Shown: piece after piece, positions 55,439 through 64,000 of the stretch
Layout of the letters: each line of letters begins with the position of its first letter
Position numbering within the stretch: position 1 is the first letter of the stretch
NCBI RefSeq assembly: GCF_040529055.1
Contig: NZ_CP132342.1
Coordinates: 955,001 to 1,019,000 of the forward strand
Direction: 5' to 3'
Length of the DNA: 64,000 nt
Source: Xanthomonas sontii
GTDB taxonomy: Bacteria; Pseudomonadota; Gammaproteobacteria; Xanthomonadales; Xanthomonadaceae
The notes under the pieces: generated by a model
Database searches by the model: none
What the model was told of the DNA's origin: nothing
What the model saw: only the letters and a program-made list of their open reading frames with translations
Translations under genes and position numbers: made by a program

Positions 55439-57459
55439 TATCAAAATTGATGCGGGTGCTGGTGGTGGTGGCGCTGCTGCTCGGCAGCGGCTGCGCGAGC
55501 CTGTCGCAGGCGCAGCACGGCCGCGCCGTGGCGATCGCCGAGGCCGCGCGCGACCGCCAGGTCGACTGCACGCGCGGGGACCACTGCGCGCTGGCCTCGC
55601 CGCTGCGCGGGCTGGCCGGCAAGGCCTTCGCCCAGTCCGGCGCCGGCGCGCCGCGCCACTACGCCACCATCCTCGACCACGGCGAAGAGGCGCTGGTGGC
55701 GCGAGTCAACCTGATCCGCAGCGCCAGCCGCAGCATCGACCTGCAGACCTACATCTTCGACAAGGACGACAGCGCGCGGCTGGTGATGGACGAACTGCTG
55801 GCCGCGGCGCGGCGCGGCGTGCAGGTGCGCGTGCTGATCGACCAGCTCTCGGCGATCTCCGACCTGCAGATCCTCGGCGCCCTGGCCGGCGCGCACGAGA
55901 ACTTCTCGCTGCGCATCTACAACCCGACCTTCGGCCTGGCCAAGCCCAACTACTTCCACTACGCCGCCAGCGTGCTGTGCTGCTTCCGCCGCTTCAACCA
56001 GCGCATGCACAACAAGCTGCTGGTGATCGACGATGCGATCGGCGTGGTCGGCGGGCGCAACTACCAGGACGACTATTTCGACTGGGACGCCGAGTACAAC
56101 TTCCGCGACCGCGACGTGCTGGTCGCCGGCCCGGTGGCGCGGTCGATGGCCGCCAATTTCGACGCCTACTGGGCGGCCCGGCGCAGCGTGCCGGTGGCGC
56201 GGCTCAACGACGTCGGCAAGCTGCTGCTGCGCCAGGGCGTGCCGGCGATGCCGCCGGCGCAGTTCCTGCGCCCGGAGCGGGTGCAGCGGGTCAGCGAGGA
56301 GGCGTCCGATCCGGCCTTCGTGGAGAACGCCTTCGTGCTGCCGGCGCTGCCGGTGAAGCATGTGGACTACGTCGCCGACCTGCCGCAGAAGCACCGCCGC
56401 GAACACGGCCCCAAGGCCATCTCCACCGCGCCCAAGCTCGACCGGCTGATCGCCGACGCACGCCAGGAAATCATCCTGCAGACGCCGTACCTGGTGCTGT
56501 CGGACCCCGCGCAGGAGATCTTCCGCGACCTGCGCAAGCGCACCCCGCCACCGCGCGTGGTGGTGGCCACCAACAGCCTGGCCGCCACCGACAACCCGGT
56601 GGTGTATGCACTTTCCTACAAGTACAAGCGCCGCAACCTGCGCGAACTGGGCTTCGACATCTACGAGTACAAGCCGTTCCCGCTGGATGCGCCGGTGGAC
56701 TACGCCAACCTGCTGCCGGCGCCGTTGCAGGGCGAGGTGCCGGCCACGCCGGCCAGCGGCGAAAACGCAGGCGAGCACGGCGGCGGCGATACCGGCAGCG
56801 GGCGCAACACGTTGCTGGGCGGCAGCGCGGCCGGACGCAGTTCGCTGCTGGGCAGCGGCAGTGGCGGGCCGTCCGGGAGCCGCGGCGACGGCAGCCAGGT
56901 CGCGCGCCGCGTGCTGCGCACCGAGACCCGTCCGTCGTACCTGAGCCGGCGCATCGCCAACCGGCCGCTGCCGGTGACCCGCGAGGGCGCGCGCATGGGC
57001 CTGCACGCCAAGTCGCTGGTGGTGGACCGCCGCGTCGGCGTGATCGGCACCCACAACTTCGACCCGCGCAGCGAGACCTACAACACCGAGGGCGCGGTGA
57101 TCGTCGACGATCCGGCGTTCGCGCAGGCGCTGGCGGCCAGCATCGGCCGCGACATCGAGCCGGAGAATTCCTGGGTGGTGGCGCCGCGGGTCAAGCCGCC
57201 GGTGCTGTCGGGCCTGAACTACAGCATGGGCAAGGTCTCCGAGGCGCTGCCGGTGCTGGACTTCTGGCCCTGGCGCTACGCCACCGACTACGAATTCCAG
57301 CCCGGCCCCGACTGCCCGGCGCCGCTGACCCGGCGCGACCCCGGTTTCCACCGCTGCTACAGCGCGGTCGGCGACTTCCCCGAGGTCAACGTCGGCCCGA
57401 AGTGGCTGCTGGTGCGGATGTTGACCGCGTTCGGCTCGGGCTTGGTGCCGATTCTCTGA
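55435..57459 (+). CDS. Phospholipase D family lipoprotein, cardiolipin-synthase-like
   Basis: The 674-residue protein starts at GTG 55435, overlapping the yceI stop, with GAGGCGG upstream; an ATG at 55450 is possible. It has a lipobox (LLLGSGCAS) and two HKD motifs: HNKLLVIDD and HAKSLVVDR, each with a downstream GG/GT..N..D segment, so the phosphatidyl-transfer site is complete. A Gly/Ser-rich insert (about 440-485) between the domains is unusual for the family. It is probably an outer-membrane lipoprotein acting on phospholipids such as cardiolipin. Fourth gene of the parA operon. Confidence 0.9.
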   Translation: MISKLMRVLVVVALLLGSGCASLSQAQHGRAVAIAEAARDRQVDCTRGDHCALASPLRGLAGKAFAQSGAGAPRHYATILDHGEEALVARVNLIRSASRSIDLQTYIFDKDDSARLVMDELLAAARRGVQVRVLIDQLSAISDLQILGALAGAHENFSLRIYNPTFGLAKPNYFHYAASVLCCFRRFNQRMHNKLLVIDDAIGVVGGRNYQDDYFDWDAEYNFRDRDVLVAGPVARSMAANFDAYWAARRSVPVARLNDVGKLLLRQGVPAMPPAQFLRPERVQRVSEEASDPAFVENAFVLPALPVKHVDYVADLPQKHRREHGPKAISTAPKLDRLIADARQEIILQTPYLVLSDPAQEIFRDLRKRTPPPRVVVATNSLAATDNPVVYALSYKYKRRNLRELGFDIYEYKPFPLDAPVDYANLLPAPLQGEVPATPASGENAGEHGGGDTGSGRNTLLGGSAAGRSSLLGSGSGGPSGSRGDGSQVARRVLRTETRPSYLSRRIANRPLPVTREGARMGLHAKSLVVDRRVGVIGTHNFDPRSETYNTEGAVIVDDPAFAQALAASIGRDIEPENSWVVAPRVKPPVLSGLNYSMGKVSEALPVLDFWPWRYATDYEFQPGPDCPAPLTRRDPGFHRCYSAVGDFPEVNVGPKWLLVRMLTAFGSGLVPIL

Positions 57460-57465
57460 GGGGCG

Positions 57466-57596
57466 GGGATTCGGGATTGGGGATTGGGGATTCGTAAAAG
57501 CAGATCCCTGCGACTTGATGCCCCGTGCAGGCGCGATAATGTCAGTGCCGGGGATGCCGCTGTTGCCAATCCCCAATCCCGACTCCCCAATCCCGG
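57466..57596. repeat. Second inverted-repeat element, GGGATT type
   Basis: The left end (57466-57494) is made of GGGGATTCGGGATT units and the right end (57566-57596) is close to its reverse complement. The centre has TAAAAGCAGATC next to the left end, like the CAAAAGCGAATC of the element at 10956-11063. It fills the gap between the phospholipase D and thioesterase genes. Confidence 0.75.
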
Positions 57597-57603
57597 CCCT
57601 CCA

Positions 57604-58023
57604 ATGCCCTTTCGCGAACCTGCCGATCTCGCCGTCCTCAACGCCGATTGCCGCGACACCCTGATCGCGCACCTGGGCATCGTCTTCACCGAGGCCGGGC
57701 CGGACTGGCTGCGGGCGACGATGCCGGTGGACGCGCGCACGCGGCAGCCGTACGGGCTGCTGCACGGTGGCGCATCGGTGGTGCTGTCCGAGACCCTGGG
57801 CAGCACCGCCGGCAACCTGTGCGTGGAGCCGGGGCGGATCTGCGTGGGCCTGGAAATCAACGCCAACCACCTGCGCGCCGCGCGCAGCGGCACGGTCACC
57901 GGCACCGCGCGGCCGCTGCACGTGGGCCGGACCACGCAGGTGTGGGAGATCCACATCGAGGACGCGGCCGGCAAGCCGGTGTGCGTGTCGCGGCTGACCC
58001 TGGCGGTGGTCGACCGCGGCTGA
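57604..58023 (+). CDS. Hotdog-fold thioesterase (PaaI/YdiI type)
   Basis: The 139-residue protein is a single hotdog-fold acyl-CoA thioesterase: HGGASVVLSETLGSTAG carries the catalytic Glu, and GLEINANHLRAARSG and RPLHVGRTTQVWEI complete the fold. Family members release aromatic or aliphatic acids from CoA. It probably forms a multimer in the cytoplasm. Its upstream neighbour is an inverted-repeat element that abuts its start. Confidence 0.88.
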   Translation: MPFREPADLAVLNADCRDTLIAHLGIVFTEAGPDWLRATMPVDARTRQPYGLLHGGASVVLSETLGSTAGNLCVEPGRICVGLEINANHLRAARSGTVTGTARPLHVGRTTQVWEIHIEDAAGKPVCVSRLTLAVVDRG

Positions 58024-58136
58024 GCCCGGTCCCGGGCTGAACCCTGCCTCGGCGGTCACGGGCGACGTGTCTGCGGCTGCGTCTTCGGGGTGACACAATT
58101 GTCCGCTAGGCCCCCGCTTCCGGTACCCTTGTTCGA

Positions 58137-58931
58137 ATGAGCGAGTTCTCCCCACCCGCCATGCGCCAATACGGTGGGGCGCTGCGCTGGGTTCGTTACG
58201 GCTACCGCGTGCCGCTGCTGGCGTTGCACGTGCTGTTGTCGCTGCCGTTCCTGCTGGTGTGCATGGCGCTGTCGCCCGGCCGCGCCGGCACCGAATCCTT
58301 CGGCGACCGCATGGTCTGCTGGTGGTCGACCTGGCTGCTGCGCATCTTCGGCCTGCGCGTGCGCCGCATCGGCGCGCCGCTGCCCAATCCGGTGCTGTTC
58401 GTCGCCAACCATGTCAGCTGGATCGACATCGTGATGCTGCACAGCCAGCGCATGATGGGCTTCGTCGCCAAGCGCGAGATCGCCGGCTGGCCGCTGGTCG
58501 GCTGGCTGGCCGCGCGCGGGCAGACCATCTTCCACCAGCGCGGCAGCACCGAGTCGCTGGGCGGGGTATTGCAGGCGATGCTGGAGCGGCTGCGCTCCGG
58601 CTGCTCGGTCGGCGTGTTCCCGGAAGGGCGCACCCGCAGCGGCCAGGACGTGGGGCCGTTCCATGCGCGCATCTTCCAGGCCGCGGTCGAGGCCGAGGTG
58701 GCGGTGCAGCCGGTGGCGCTGCGCTACGGTGCCGGCGGCTCTGCGCAGCAAATCGTCGCGTTCGGTCCGCACGAGAGTTTCTTCGCCAACTTCCTGCGTC
58801 TGCTCGGCGAACCGGGGCGGGTGGCCGAGGTGCATTTCCTGGAGCCGATCCGGCTGCAGGACGTGGAAGGGCGCCGTCGCATCGCCGAGATCTCGCGTGC
58901 GCGCATCGTCACGGCGATGGCACAACCCTGA
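58137..58931 (+). CDS. 1-acyl-sn-glycerol-3-phosphate acyltransferase
   Basis: The 264-residue protein has an N-terminal membrane helix (LLALHVLLSLPFLLVCMAL) and the acyltransferase box: NHVSWID (HX4D) and FPEGRTRSG (FPEG). It transfers acyl groups to lysophosphatidate-like acceptors in phospholipid synthesis; a role in other lipids is not excluded. RBS is weak before the ATG. The YheT-like hydrolase follows. Confidence 0.9.
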   Translation: MSEFSPPAMRQYGGALRWVRYGYRVPLLALHVLLSLPFLLVCMALSPGRAGTESFGDRMVCWWSTWLLRIFGLRVRRIGAPLPNPVLFVANHVSWIDIVMLHSQRMMGFVAKREIAGWPLVGWLAARGQTIFHQRGSTESLGGVLQAMLERLRSGCSVGVFPEGRTRSGQDVGPFHARIFQAAVEAEVAVQPVALRYGAGGSAQQIVAFGPHESFFANFLRLLGEPGRVAEVHFLEPIRLQDVEGRRRIAEISRARIVTAMAQP

Positions 58932-58998
58932 ACACCGGGACACCGACCACGCCGCGCCTGACCGATTACTCCAGTCGACGGGTGCAAGCTCGCTGCCC

Positions 58999-59991
58999 AT
59001 GAACGCAACCGATTACTCCCCCCCTCGCTGGCTGCGCAACCCGCACGTCCAATCGGTACTGGGTTCCAGCCTGCTGCGCGTGCGCCGTGGCGAACAGTTG
59101 CTCGCCGCCAGCGGCGCCACCACCACCTCGCACATCCTCGACGGCGGCGATGGCGTGCGCCTGCAGGGCTGGCTCAGCGTGCCGGCCGGCGAAGCGCCGC
59201 GCGGCACCGTGCTGCTGCTGCACGGCTGGGAAGGCAGCGCCGATTCCAGCTACATGCGCCTGACCGCGGCGAAGATGCTGGCGCTGGGCTACCAGGTGTT
59301 CCGGCTCAACTTCCGCGACCATGGCGGCACCCACCACCTCAACGTGGACCTGTTCCACTCCGAGCGGCTGGACGAAGTGGTCAACGCCGCCTGCGACCTG
59401 TGGCGGCGCTTCCCGGCGCCGACCCTGCTCGCCGCCGGCTACTCGCTGGGCGGCAACTTCGCCCTGCGCCTGGCGCTGCGCGCGCCGGCGGCGGGGCTGC
59501 CGCTGCAGCACGTGGCCGCGGTGTGCCCGTTGCTGGACCCGGCCACCACCATGCAGCGGATCGAGAACGGCCCGCAGTTCTACGACTGGTATTTCCGCCG
59601 CAAGTGGCGCGAGTCGCTGCTGCGCAAGCGCGAACTGTTCCCCGACCGCCACGGCTACGACGACGCCACCCTGGCGCTGGACATGCGCGGGCTGATGGCC
59701 TGGCTGGCCGAGCGCCATGCCGGCTTCGCCAGCCTGGACGCCTATTTCGACAGCTACTGCATCGCCGGCGAGCGCCTGCAAGGCCTGCGCGTGCCGGCCG
59801 ACATCCTGATGGCCGAGGACGACCCGGTGATCCCCCTGGACGACTTCCGCAGCTGGCGCCTGCCCGACCTCGCGCGGCTGGAGATCGCCCGCTGGGGCGG
59901 GCATTGCGGCTTCATCGAGAACGCGCGCGGCGACGGCTTCGCCGAACGCTGGGTGGCCGAACGGCTGACCGAGGGGCTGGTGGAGGCCTAA
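58999..59991 (+). CDS. YheT-like alpha/beta hydrolase
   Basis: The 330-residue protein is of the YheT/ABHD1 family: a YSPPRWLRNPHVQSVLGS start, oxyanion segment LLLHGWEGSADSSYM, nucleophile Ser in GYSLGGN, Asp in EDDPVIP, and His in GGHCGF. It likely hydrolyses an ester or amide; the substrate is unknown. Starts 67 bp after the acyltransferase on the same strand. Confidence 0.9.
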   Translation: MNATDYSPPRWLRNPHVQSVLGSSLLRVRRGEQLLAASGATTTSHILDGGDGVRLQGWLSVPAGEAPRGTVLLLHGWEGSADSSYMRLTAAKMLALGYQVFRLNFRDHGGTHHLNVDLFHSERLDEVVNAACDLWRRFPAPTLLAAGYSLGGNFALRLALRAPAAGLPLQHVAAVCPLLDPATTMQRIENGPQFYDWYFRRKWRESLLRKRELFPDRHGYDDATLALDMRGLMAWLAERHAGFASLDAYFDSYCIAGERLQGLRVPADILMAEDDPVIPLDDFRSWRLPDLARLEIARWGGHCGFIENARGDGFAERWVAERLTEGLVEA

Positions 59992-60349
59992 GCGGCGTTG
60001 CGCGCAGGCCGGCGGGCGACCTCGCCCGCGCCGGCGTGCGGCAGGCGGTCGGCAAGGTGGGCGCACCGGGATTCCCGGGTGTGGCACGCGTCGATGCTCC
60101 TTCCGCCGTTCCCGCACCATCACCGCCGCCGCCACGTAGCGCTGCCCGGCGCACCGAGTCATCTGCGCAGCCCGGCATGTTCGGCGCGCCTCGCCGCCGC
60201 GTGGCCTCAGTCCCCCGCAGCGTCGGCGGCACGGCCGCTCCCAGCGAGGCCCGATGCGCCCGGTGTGCACGCCGCGCGGACGCAGGTGCCACCGCGGGGC
60301 GGCCCGATGCTCCCGCTACAATGCGGGTTTGCCCCGAAGCCGGACCCAC
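59992..60349. other. Intergenic region, YheT-like to TPR gene
   Basis: 358 bp, very GC-rich, with no gene or clear hairpin. The TPR gene promoter should be near its 3' end (GCTACAATGC at about 60315). Confidence 0.55.
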
Positions 60350-62425
60350 ATGCACCAGCCCATTCTCGACGCCCTGCGCCGCCAGGACACCGCCGACGCG
60401 CTGCGTCTCGCCCAGACCTGGGCCGCCGAGGCCGCCGACGACCCGCAGGCCTTCCGCTGGCTGGCGCTGGCGCAGCAGCAGCACGGCGAGACCGCCGCCG
60501 CACTGGACAGCATCGGCCGCGCGATCGCGCTGGCGCCGGAAGACGCCAGCCTGCACCTGCTGCACGCCGGCATGCTGGTCAGCGCCAACGACCTGGCCCA
60601 GGCCGAGGACGCACTGGCGCAGACCGCGGCGCTGGATCCCAACGAATTCCTCGCCTACGTGATGCGCGCGCATCTGGCGCTGGGCCGCGGCGACCTGGAC
60701 GAAGTGGAGCGGCTCAGCCGCACCGCCGCGCGCCTGCAGCCGGAACATCCGCAACTGCTCGGCGTGGACGGCATGCTGGCGCTGCGCCGCGGCGACGCCG
60801 ACCGCGCGCTGGCGCTGCTCGCGCGCGCCAGCAACGCGCTGCCGGACGATCCGCGCCTGCTCTACGCGCTGGGTTTCGCCTACCTGGACAAGCAGCACTT
60901 CGCCTTCGCCGAGACCGCGTTCCGCCGCGTCGCCGCGCTCACCCCGGGCACCGGCGCGGCGATGATGGCGCTGGTCGCGCAGTTGGCCTACCGCCAGGGC
61001 CGCCTGGACGACGCCATCACCGCGCTGGAGGCGGTGCTGGCCGCTCCGGCCGGCGATACCGCCAACATGCGCCGGCTGGCCGGCGAATACGCCCTGCAGG
61101 CCGACCGCCCGGCCGAGGCGCTGGACCACCTGCGCCGCACCCTGGCGGTGGCCCCGGCCGACCGCCGCACCCTGCACGCCGCGCTGATCGCCTGGCAGCG
61201 GCTGGGCACGATCGACGATGCCCGCGCCACCCTGGAAGCGGCGCTGGCCACCACCACCGACGCCCACGACCTGTGGCTGGCCCGGCTGGCGCTGGAGCCG
61301 GTGGGCGGCCCCGAGGCACGCGCGCTGATCGCGCGCTGGCAGGCGGCGATGCCGGCGCACGTGCCGGCGCTGGAAGCGCAGCTGCGGGTGCACGACATGG
61401 CCGGCGAACGCGACCAGGGCGAGGCCGTGGCGCAGCGCATCGTGGCGCTGGAACCGGGCCGGCTCAGCGGCGAGGAACGCCTGGTCGAGGCGCTGCTGGA
61501 GCGCGGCGAGCACGACGCCGCCATCGACCACGTGCGCGGCCTGATGCAGCGCATGCCCGAACGCGACCGCACCGTGGTGCGGCCCTGGCTGGCGGCGGTG
61601 CAGGATGCGGCCGGGCGCCCGGACGACGCGCTGGCGACCTGGGTGGCCTTCCAGGAGGAACAGTTGCCGCATCGCCTGCCGCTGCCGCCGCTGGGCCAGG
61701 CCCCGGCGCAGTGGCCGCCGCTGGGCAGTGTCGACCCGCAGAACCAGGCCCGCCCGCTGTTCGTCTGGGGTCCGCCGGGCAGCGGCGTGGAGCGGGTGAT
61801 CGCGGTGATCGATGCGGCCAGCCCGGTGCTGCGCGGCGACCGCTTCGGCCCGCAGCCGCCGACCGACGGCCTGCAGCGCTTCCGCAGCGTCGAGGAACTG
61901 GACAGCGGCGCCCTGGACGGCGCGGCGCTGGTCGCGGAGTGGCGCGCGCAATTGCCGGCGCGCGGCGTCGCCGACGGCAACGTCGTCGACTGGCTGCTGT
62001 GGTGGGACAACGCGCTGCTGCGCGCGCTGCGCCCGCACCTGCCGGAAGGGCGGCTGCTGGTGGTGCTGCGCGACCCGCGCGACATGCTGCTGGACTGGCT
62101 GGCCAACGGTGCCCCGGCGCCGCTGGCCCTGGCCTCGCCGGAGACCGGCGCGCAATGGCTGGCGGCGGTGTTGGCGCAGGTCGCCGACCTGCACGAACAG
62201 GATCTGTATCCGCACCACCTGGTGCGCCTGGACGGCACCGAGCACGATCCGGCCGGCGTGGCGGCGGCGCTGGAGCAGGCGTTCGGCGTGGCGTTCCCGA
62301 CCATCGCCACGGTCGGCCCGCCGCGCCTGGCCGCCGGCCACTGGCGCGCCTACGCCACGCCGCTGGCCGCCGCCTTCGCGCTGCTGACGCCGGTGGCGGT
62401 GCGCCTTGGCTACCCTGAAACCTGA
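60350..62425 (+). CDS. TPR protein with sulfotransferase-like C-terminal domain
   Basis: The 691-residue protein has no signal peptide. Residues about 1-440 are at least ten TPR units (for example QAFRWLALAQQQHGETAAAL, DDPRLLYALGFAYLDKQHF). The C-terminal 220 residues resemble sulfotransferases: LFVWGPPGSGVERV near 470 at the place of the 5'-phosphosulfate loop, and VVLRDPRDMLLDWL near 570 at the 3'-phosphate loop (RDPRD). The PAPS loop is not the standard sequence (usually PKSGTT or PRSGS), so activity is uncertain. TPR-sulfotransferase fusions are common in proteobacteria. Confidence 0.8.
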   Translation: MHQPILDALRRQDTADALRLAQTWAAEAADDPQAFRWLALAQQQHGETAAALDSIGRAIALAPEDASLHLLHAGMLVSANDLAQAEDALAQTAALDPNEFLAYVMRAHLALGRGDLDEVERLSRTAARLQPEHPQLLGVDGMLALRRGDADRALALLARASNALPDDPRLLYALGFAYLDKQHFAFAETAFRRVAALTPGTGAAMMALVAQLAYRQGRLDDAITALEAVLAAPAGDTANMRRLAGEYALQADRPAEALDHLRRTLAVAPADRRTLHAALIAWQRLGTIDDARATLEAALATTTDAHDLWLARLALEPVGGPEARALIARWQAAMPAHVPALEAQLRVHDMAGERDQGEAVAQRIVALEPGRLSGEERLVEALLERGEHDAAIDHVRGLMQRMPERDRTVVRPWLAAVQDAAGRPDDALATWVAFQEEQLPHRLPLPPLGQAPAQWPPLGSVDPQNQARPLFVWGPPGSGVERVIAVIDAASPVLRGDRFGPQPPTDGLQRFRSVEELDSGALDGAALVAEWRAQLPARGVADGNVVDWLLWWDNALLRALRPHLPEGRLLVVLRDPRDMLLDWLANGAPAPLALASPETGAQWLAAVLAQVADLHEQDLYPHHLVRLDGTEHDPAGVAAALEQAFGVAFPTIATVGPPRLAAGHWRAYATPLAAAFALLTPVAVRLGYPET

Positions 62426-62445
62426 TTCCCCAAGGAGATTCACGC

Positions 62446-63057
62446 ATGCGTCTTCGCAGTGACAGTATCCAGCCGGGTCAGCCCATCGCCGCGACCTACG
62501 CGATGGGCCAGGCCGACGGCTTCGGCGGCAACCGCAATCCCGACCTCGCCTGGGACGCGGTGCCGGCCGGCACCCAGTCCTTCGTGCTGCTGTGCGTCGA
62601 TCCGGACGTGCCGACCGTGGCCGAGATGGTCGGCCGCGACGACGTGCAGATCCCGGTCGAACAACCGCGCACCGAATTCGTGCATTGGGTGGCGGTGGAC
62701 CTGCCCGCCGACCTGCGCGAGATCGCCGAAGGCAGCGCCAGCGACGGCGTGGTGGCCAAGGGCAAGCAGCAACCGCCCGGCCTGGACGGCGCGCGGCAGG
62801 GACTGAACAGCTACACCGACTGGTTCGCCGGCGACGCGGCGATGGGGGGCGACTACCACGGCTACGACGGCCCGTATCCGCCGGCCAACGACCTGCGTGT
62901 GCACCGCTACTTCTTCCGCCTGTTCGCCCTGGATGTGGCGCGCCTGGACGTGCCGGCACGCTTCACCGCCGCCGACGCCTTGCGCGCGATGCAGGGCCAC
63001 GTGCTGGCCGAAGCCAGCCTGCACGGCACCTACAGCCTCAATCCGGCGGCGAAGTGA
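62446..63057 (+). CDS. YbhB/YbcL family PEBP-like protein
   Basis: The 203-residue protein belongs to the phosphatidylethanolamine-binding family: NPDLAWDAVPAGTQSFVLLCVDPDVP, HWVAVDLP, and GPYPPANDLRVHRYFFRLFAL. No signal peptide, so cytoplasmic. Its role in bacteria is unclear. It carries a strong RBS (AAGGAG) and ends just before the repeat array. Confidence 0.92.
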   Translation: MRLRSDSIQPGQPIAATYAMGQADGFGGNRNPDLAWDAVPAGTQSFVLLCVDPDVPTVAEMVGRDDVQIPVEQPRTEFVHWVAVDLPADLREIAEGSASDGVVAKGKQQPPGLDGARQGLNSYTDWFAGDAAMGGDYHGYDGPYPPANDLRVHRYFFRLFALDVARLDVPARFTAADALRAMQGHVLAEASLHGTYSLNPAAK

Positions 63058-63063
63058 GCCATA

Positions 63064-63536
63064 AAGCCCCTCTCCCGCCGGGAGAGGGGTTGGGGTGAGG
63101 GTCCGGCGCGCGAAGCGCCTCGCCGATCTGTCATTGCGAGGCTTCGCCCGCACCCTCATCCGCCCCTGCGGGGCACCTTCTCCCGGGGGGGGAGAAGGGA
63201 AGAGCCAGAGCCCCTCTCCCGCCGGGAGAGGGGTTGGGGTGAGGGTCGGGGCGCGCAGCGCCTCGCCGATCTGACATTGCGAGGCTTCGCCCGTACCCTC
63301 ATCCGCCCCTTTGGGGCACCTTCTCCCGACGGGAGAAGGGAAAAGCCAAAGCCCCTCTCCCGCCGGGAGAGGGGTTGGGGTGAGGGTCCGGCGCGCGAAG
63401 CGCTTAGCCCGATCTGACATTGCGAGGCTCCGCCCGTACCCTCATCCGCCCCTTCGGGGCACCTTCTCCCGATGGGAGAAGGGAGAAGCCAAAGCCCCTC
63501 TCCCGCCGGGAGAGGGGTTGGGGTGAGGGTAAGGAG
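63064..63536. repeat. Tandem array of GC-rich palindromic repeats before uppP
   Basis: The unit GCCCCTCTCCCGCCGGGAGA starts at 63066, 63210, 63351 and 63494, spacing 144, 141 and 143 bp. Each is followed by GGGGTTGGGGTGAGGGT and, except the last, by a linker with GCGAAGCG or GCGCAGCG and CATTGCGAGGCT, then CCCTCATCCGCCCCT..GGGGCACC and TTCTCCCG..GGGAGAAGGG. It therefore is three full period units and a partial fourth, filling the gap between convergent PEBP and uppP. Linkers are as conserved as repeats, so this is a tandem duplication. Confidence 0.92.
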
Positions 63537-63563
63537 CGCGCAGCGCCTCGCCGACTCAACCCC

Positions 63564-64000
63564 TCACGCCGCCGGCAACCACAGCAGCAGCGCCGCGCCC
63601 AGCACGATGCGGTACACCGCGAAGGCGGTGAAGCGGTGCGACTTGATGTAGCCCAGCAGCCACTTCACCACTACAAAGCCGGTGACCATCGAGGCGACGA
63701 AGGCCAGGGCCACGTCGCCCCAGTTCTCGCTGCCCAGGCCGCCGTCCTTGTACAGCTCCAGGAACGAATACGCGCTGGCCGCGAACATGGTCGGAATGCC
63801 GACCAAGAAGGCGAACTCGGCCGCGGCCGAGCGCTTGCTCAGGCCCAGCAGCATCGCCAGGAAGATCGTCGCCGCCGAGCGCGAGGTGCCGGGGAACACG
63901 CCGGCCACCACCTGCGCCAGGCCGACCGCGATGGCCACCGTCCAGGTCACCGTCTCGCGCTCCGGCATGCGCGCAGCGAAGTACTCGGCCACCAGCATCC
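63564..64000 (-). CDS. uppP: Undecaprenyl-diphosphatase (partial, N-terminus outside window)
   Basis: The visible 145 residues are the C-terminal part of a BacA/UppP undecaprenyl-pyrophosphate phosphatase. The active-site motif PGTSRSA and the segment GVFPGTSRSAATIFLAMLLGLSKRSAAEFAF are typical, followed by four TM helices ending LLLWLPAA. It recycles the lipid carrier for peptidoglycan synthesis. The 5' part continues past the window edge on the minus strand. Confidence 0.95.
   Translation of the reverse strand, partial: MLVAEYFAARMPERETVTWTVAIAVGLAQVVAGVFPGTSRSAATIFLAMLLGLSKRSAAAEFAFLVGIPTMFAASAYSFLELYKDGGLGSENWGDVALAFVASMVTGFVVVKWLLGYIKSHRFTAFAVYRIVLGAALLLWLPAA

Noticed and set aside
63066..63536. 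Regular direct repeats that look like a CRISPR array.
   Set aside because: The linkers are as conserved as the repeats, units are about 143 bp, and no cas genes are present.

Overview
The window comes from a GC-rich gammaproteobacterium of the Xanthomonadaceae, most likely an early-branching Xanthomonas (the X. sacchari / X. translucens / X. albilineans side of the genus). This is inferred from gene content: tandem secreted GH5 endoglucanases, the fused indolepyruvate oxidoreductase, the LigD/topoisomerase IB stress block, and abundant intergenic palindromes of Xanthomonas type. No sequence search was run, so the species is not established. I see no phage, insertion sequence, CRISPR array or tRNA gene.

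Layout. 1-0.74 kb holds the 3' end of a plus-strand rRNA operon (23S 3' end, 5S, strong terminator). 1-9 kb is a minus-strand polysaccharide and envelope block: alginate lyase, a PstS-like/OmpA fusion lipid-distal envelope protein, a double-domain methylglyoxal synthase and three tandem GH5 endoglucanases. 9.4-15.5 kb is gltD and gltB, with repeats filling the space between them. 15.8-23 kb is a DNA-repair and stress neighbourhood: two I78-type inhibitor lipoproteins around topoisomerase IB, a Cys-rich zinc protein, an SDR, LigD and a DUF3606 protein. 23-28.6 kb has a TonB-dependent receptor divergent from a BlaI repressor/M56 sensor-protease pair whose promoter carries two tandem operators. 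28.6-32.2 kb is a translationally coupled helicase/exonuclease pair resembling Bacillus MrfA/MrfB.

33-45.9 kb is a mixed set of small genes: hemolysin-III family, LprI-like, GH43, DUF4424, MFS, NUDIX, EcsC, NYN-LOTUS, DUF938 methyltransferase, a glycine-zipper protein and a membrane-anchored unknown. 46.2-49.9 kb is a 1240-residue indolepyruvate:ferredoxin oxidoreductase. 50-57.5 kb has an AEC transporter, a Ycf46-like AAA protein and a tightly packed parA-sixA-yceI-pld operon. 57.6-63 kb has a thioesterase, acyltransferase, YheT-like hydrolase, a TPR protein with a sulfotransferase-like tail and a PEBP protein. The window ends inside uppP.

The main non-genic theme is a family of GC-rich palindromic repeats at seven loci, four of them between convergent gene ends (rrn/alginate lyase, SDR/ligD, AEC/AAA, PEBP/uppP) and one array at 63.1-63.5 kb with a period near 143 bp. 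A second repeat type, a short element with 29-31 bp terminal inverted repeats of GGGAAT/GGGATT units, occurs twice (in gltB-gltD and after pld). The best candidates for something not well described are the double methylglyoxal synthase with a dead N-terminal half, the M56 sensor-protease whose sensor is a heptad-repeat segment rather than a beta-lactam-binding domain, and these repeat systems.
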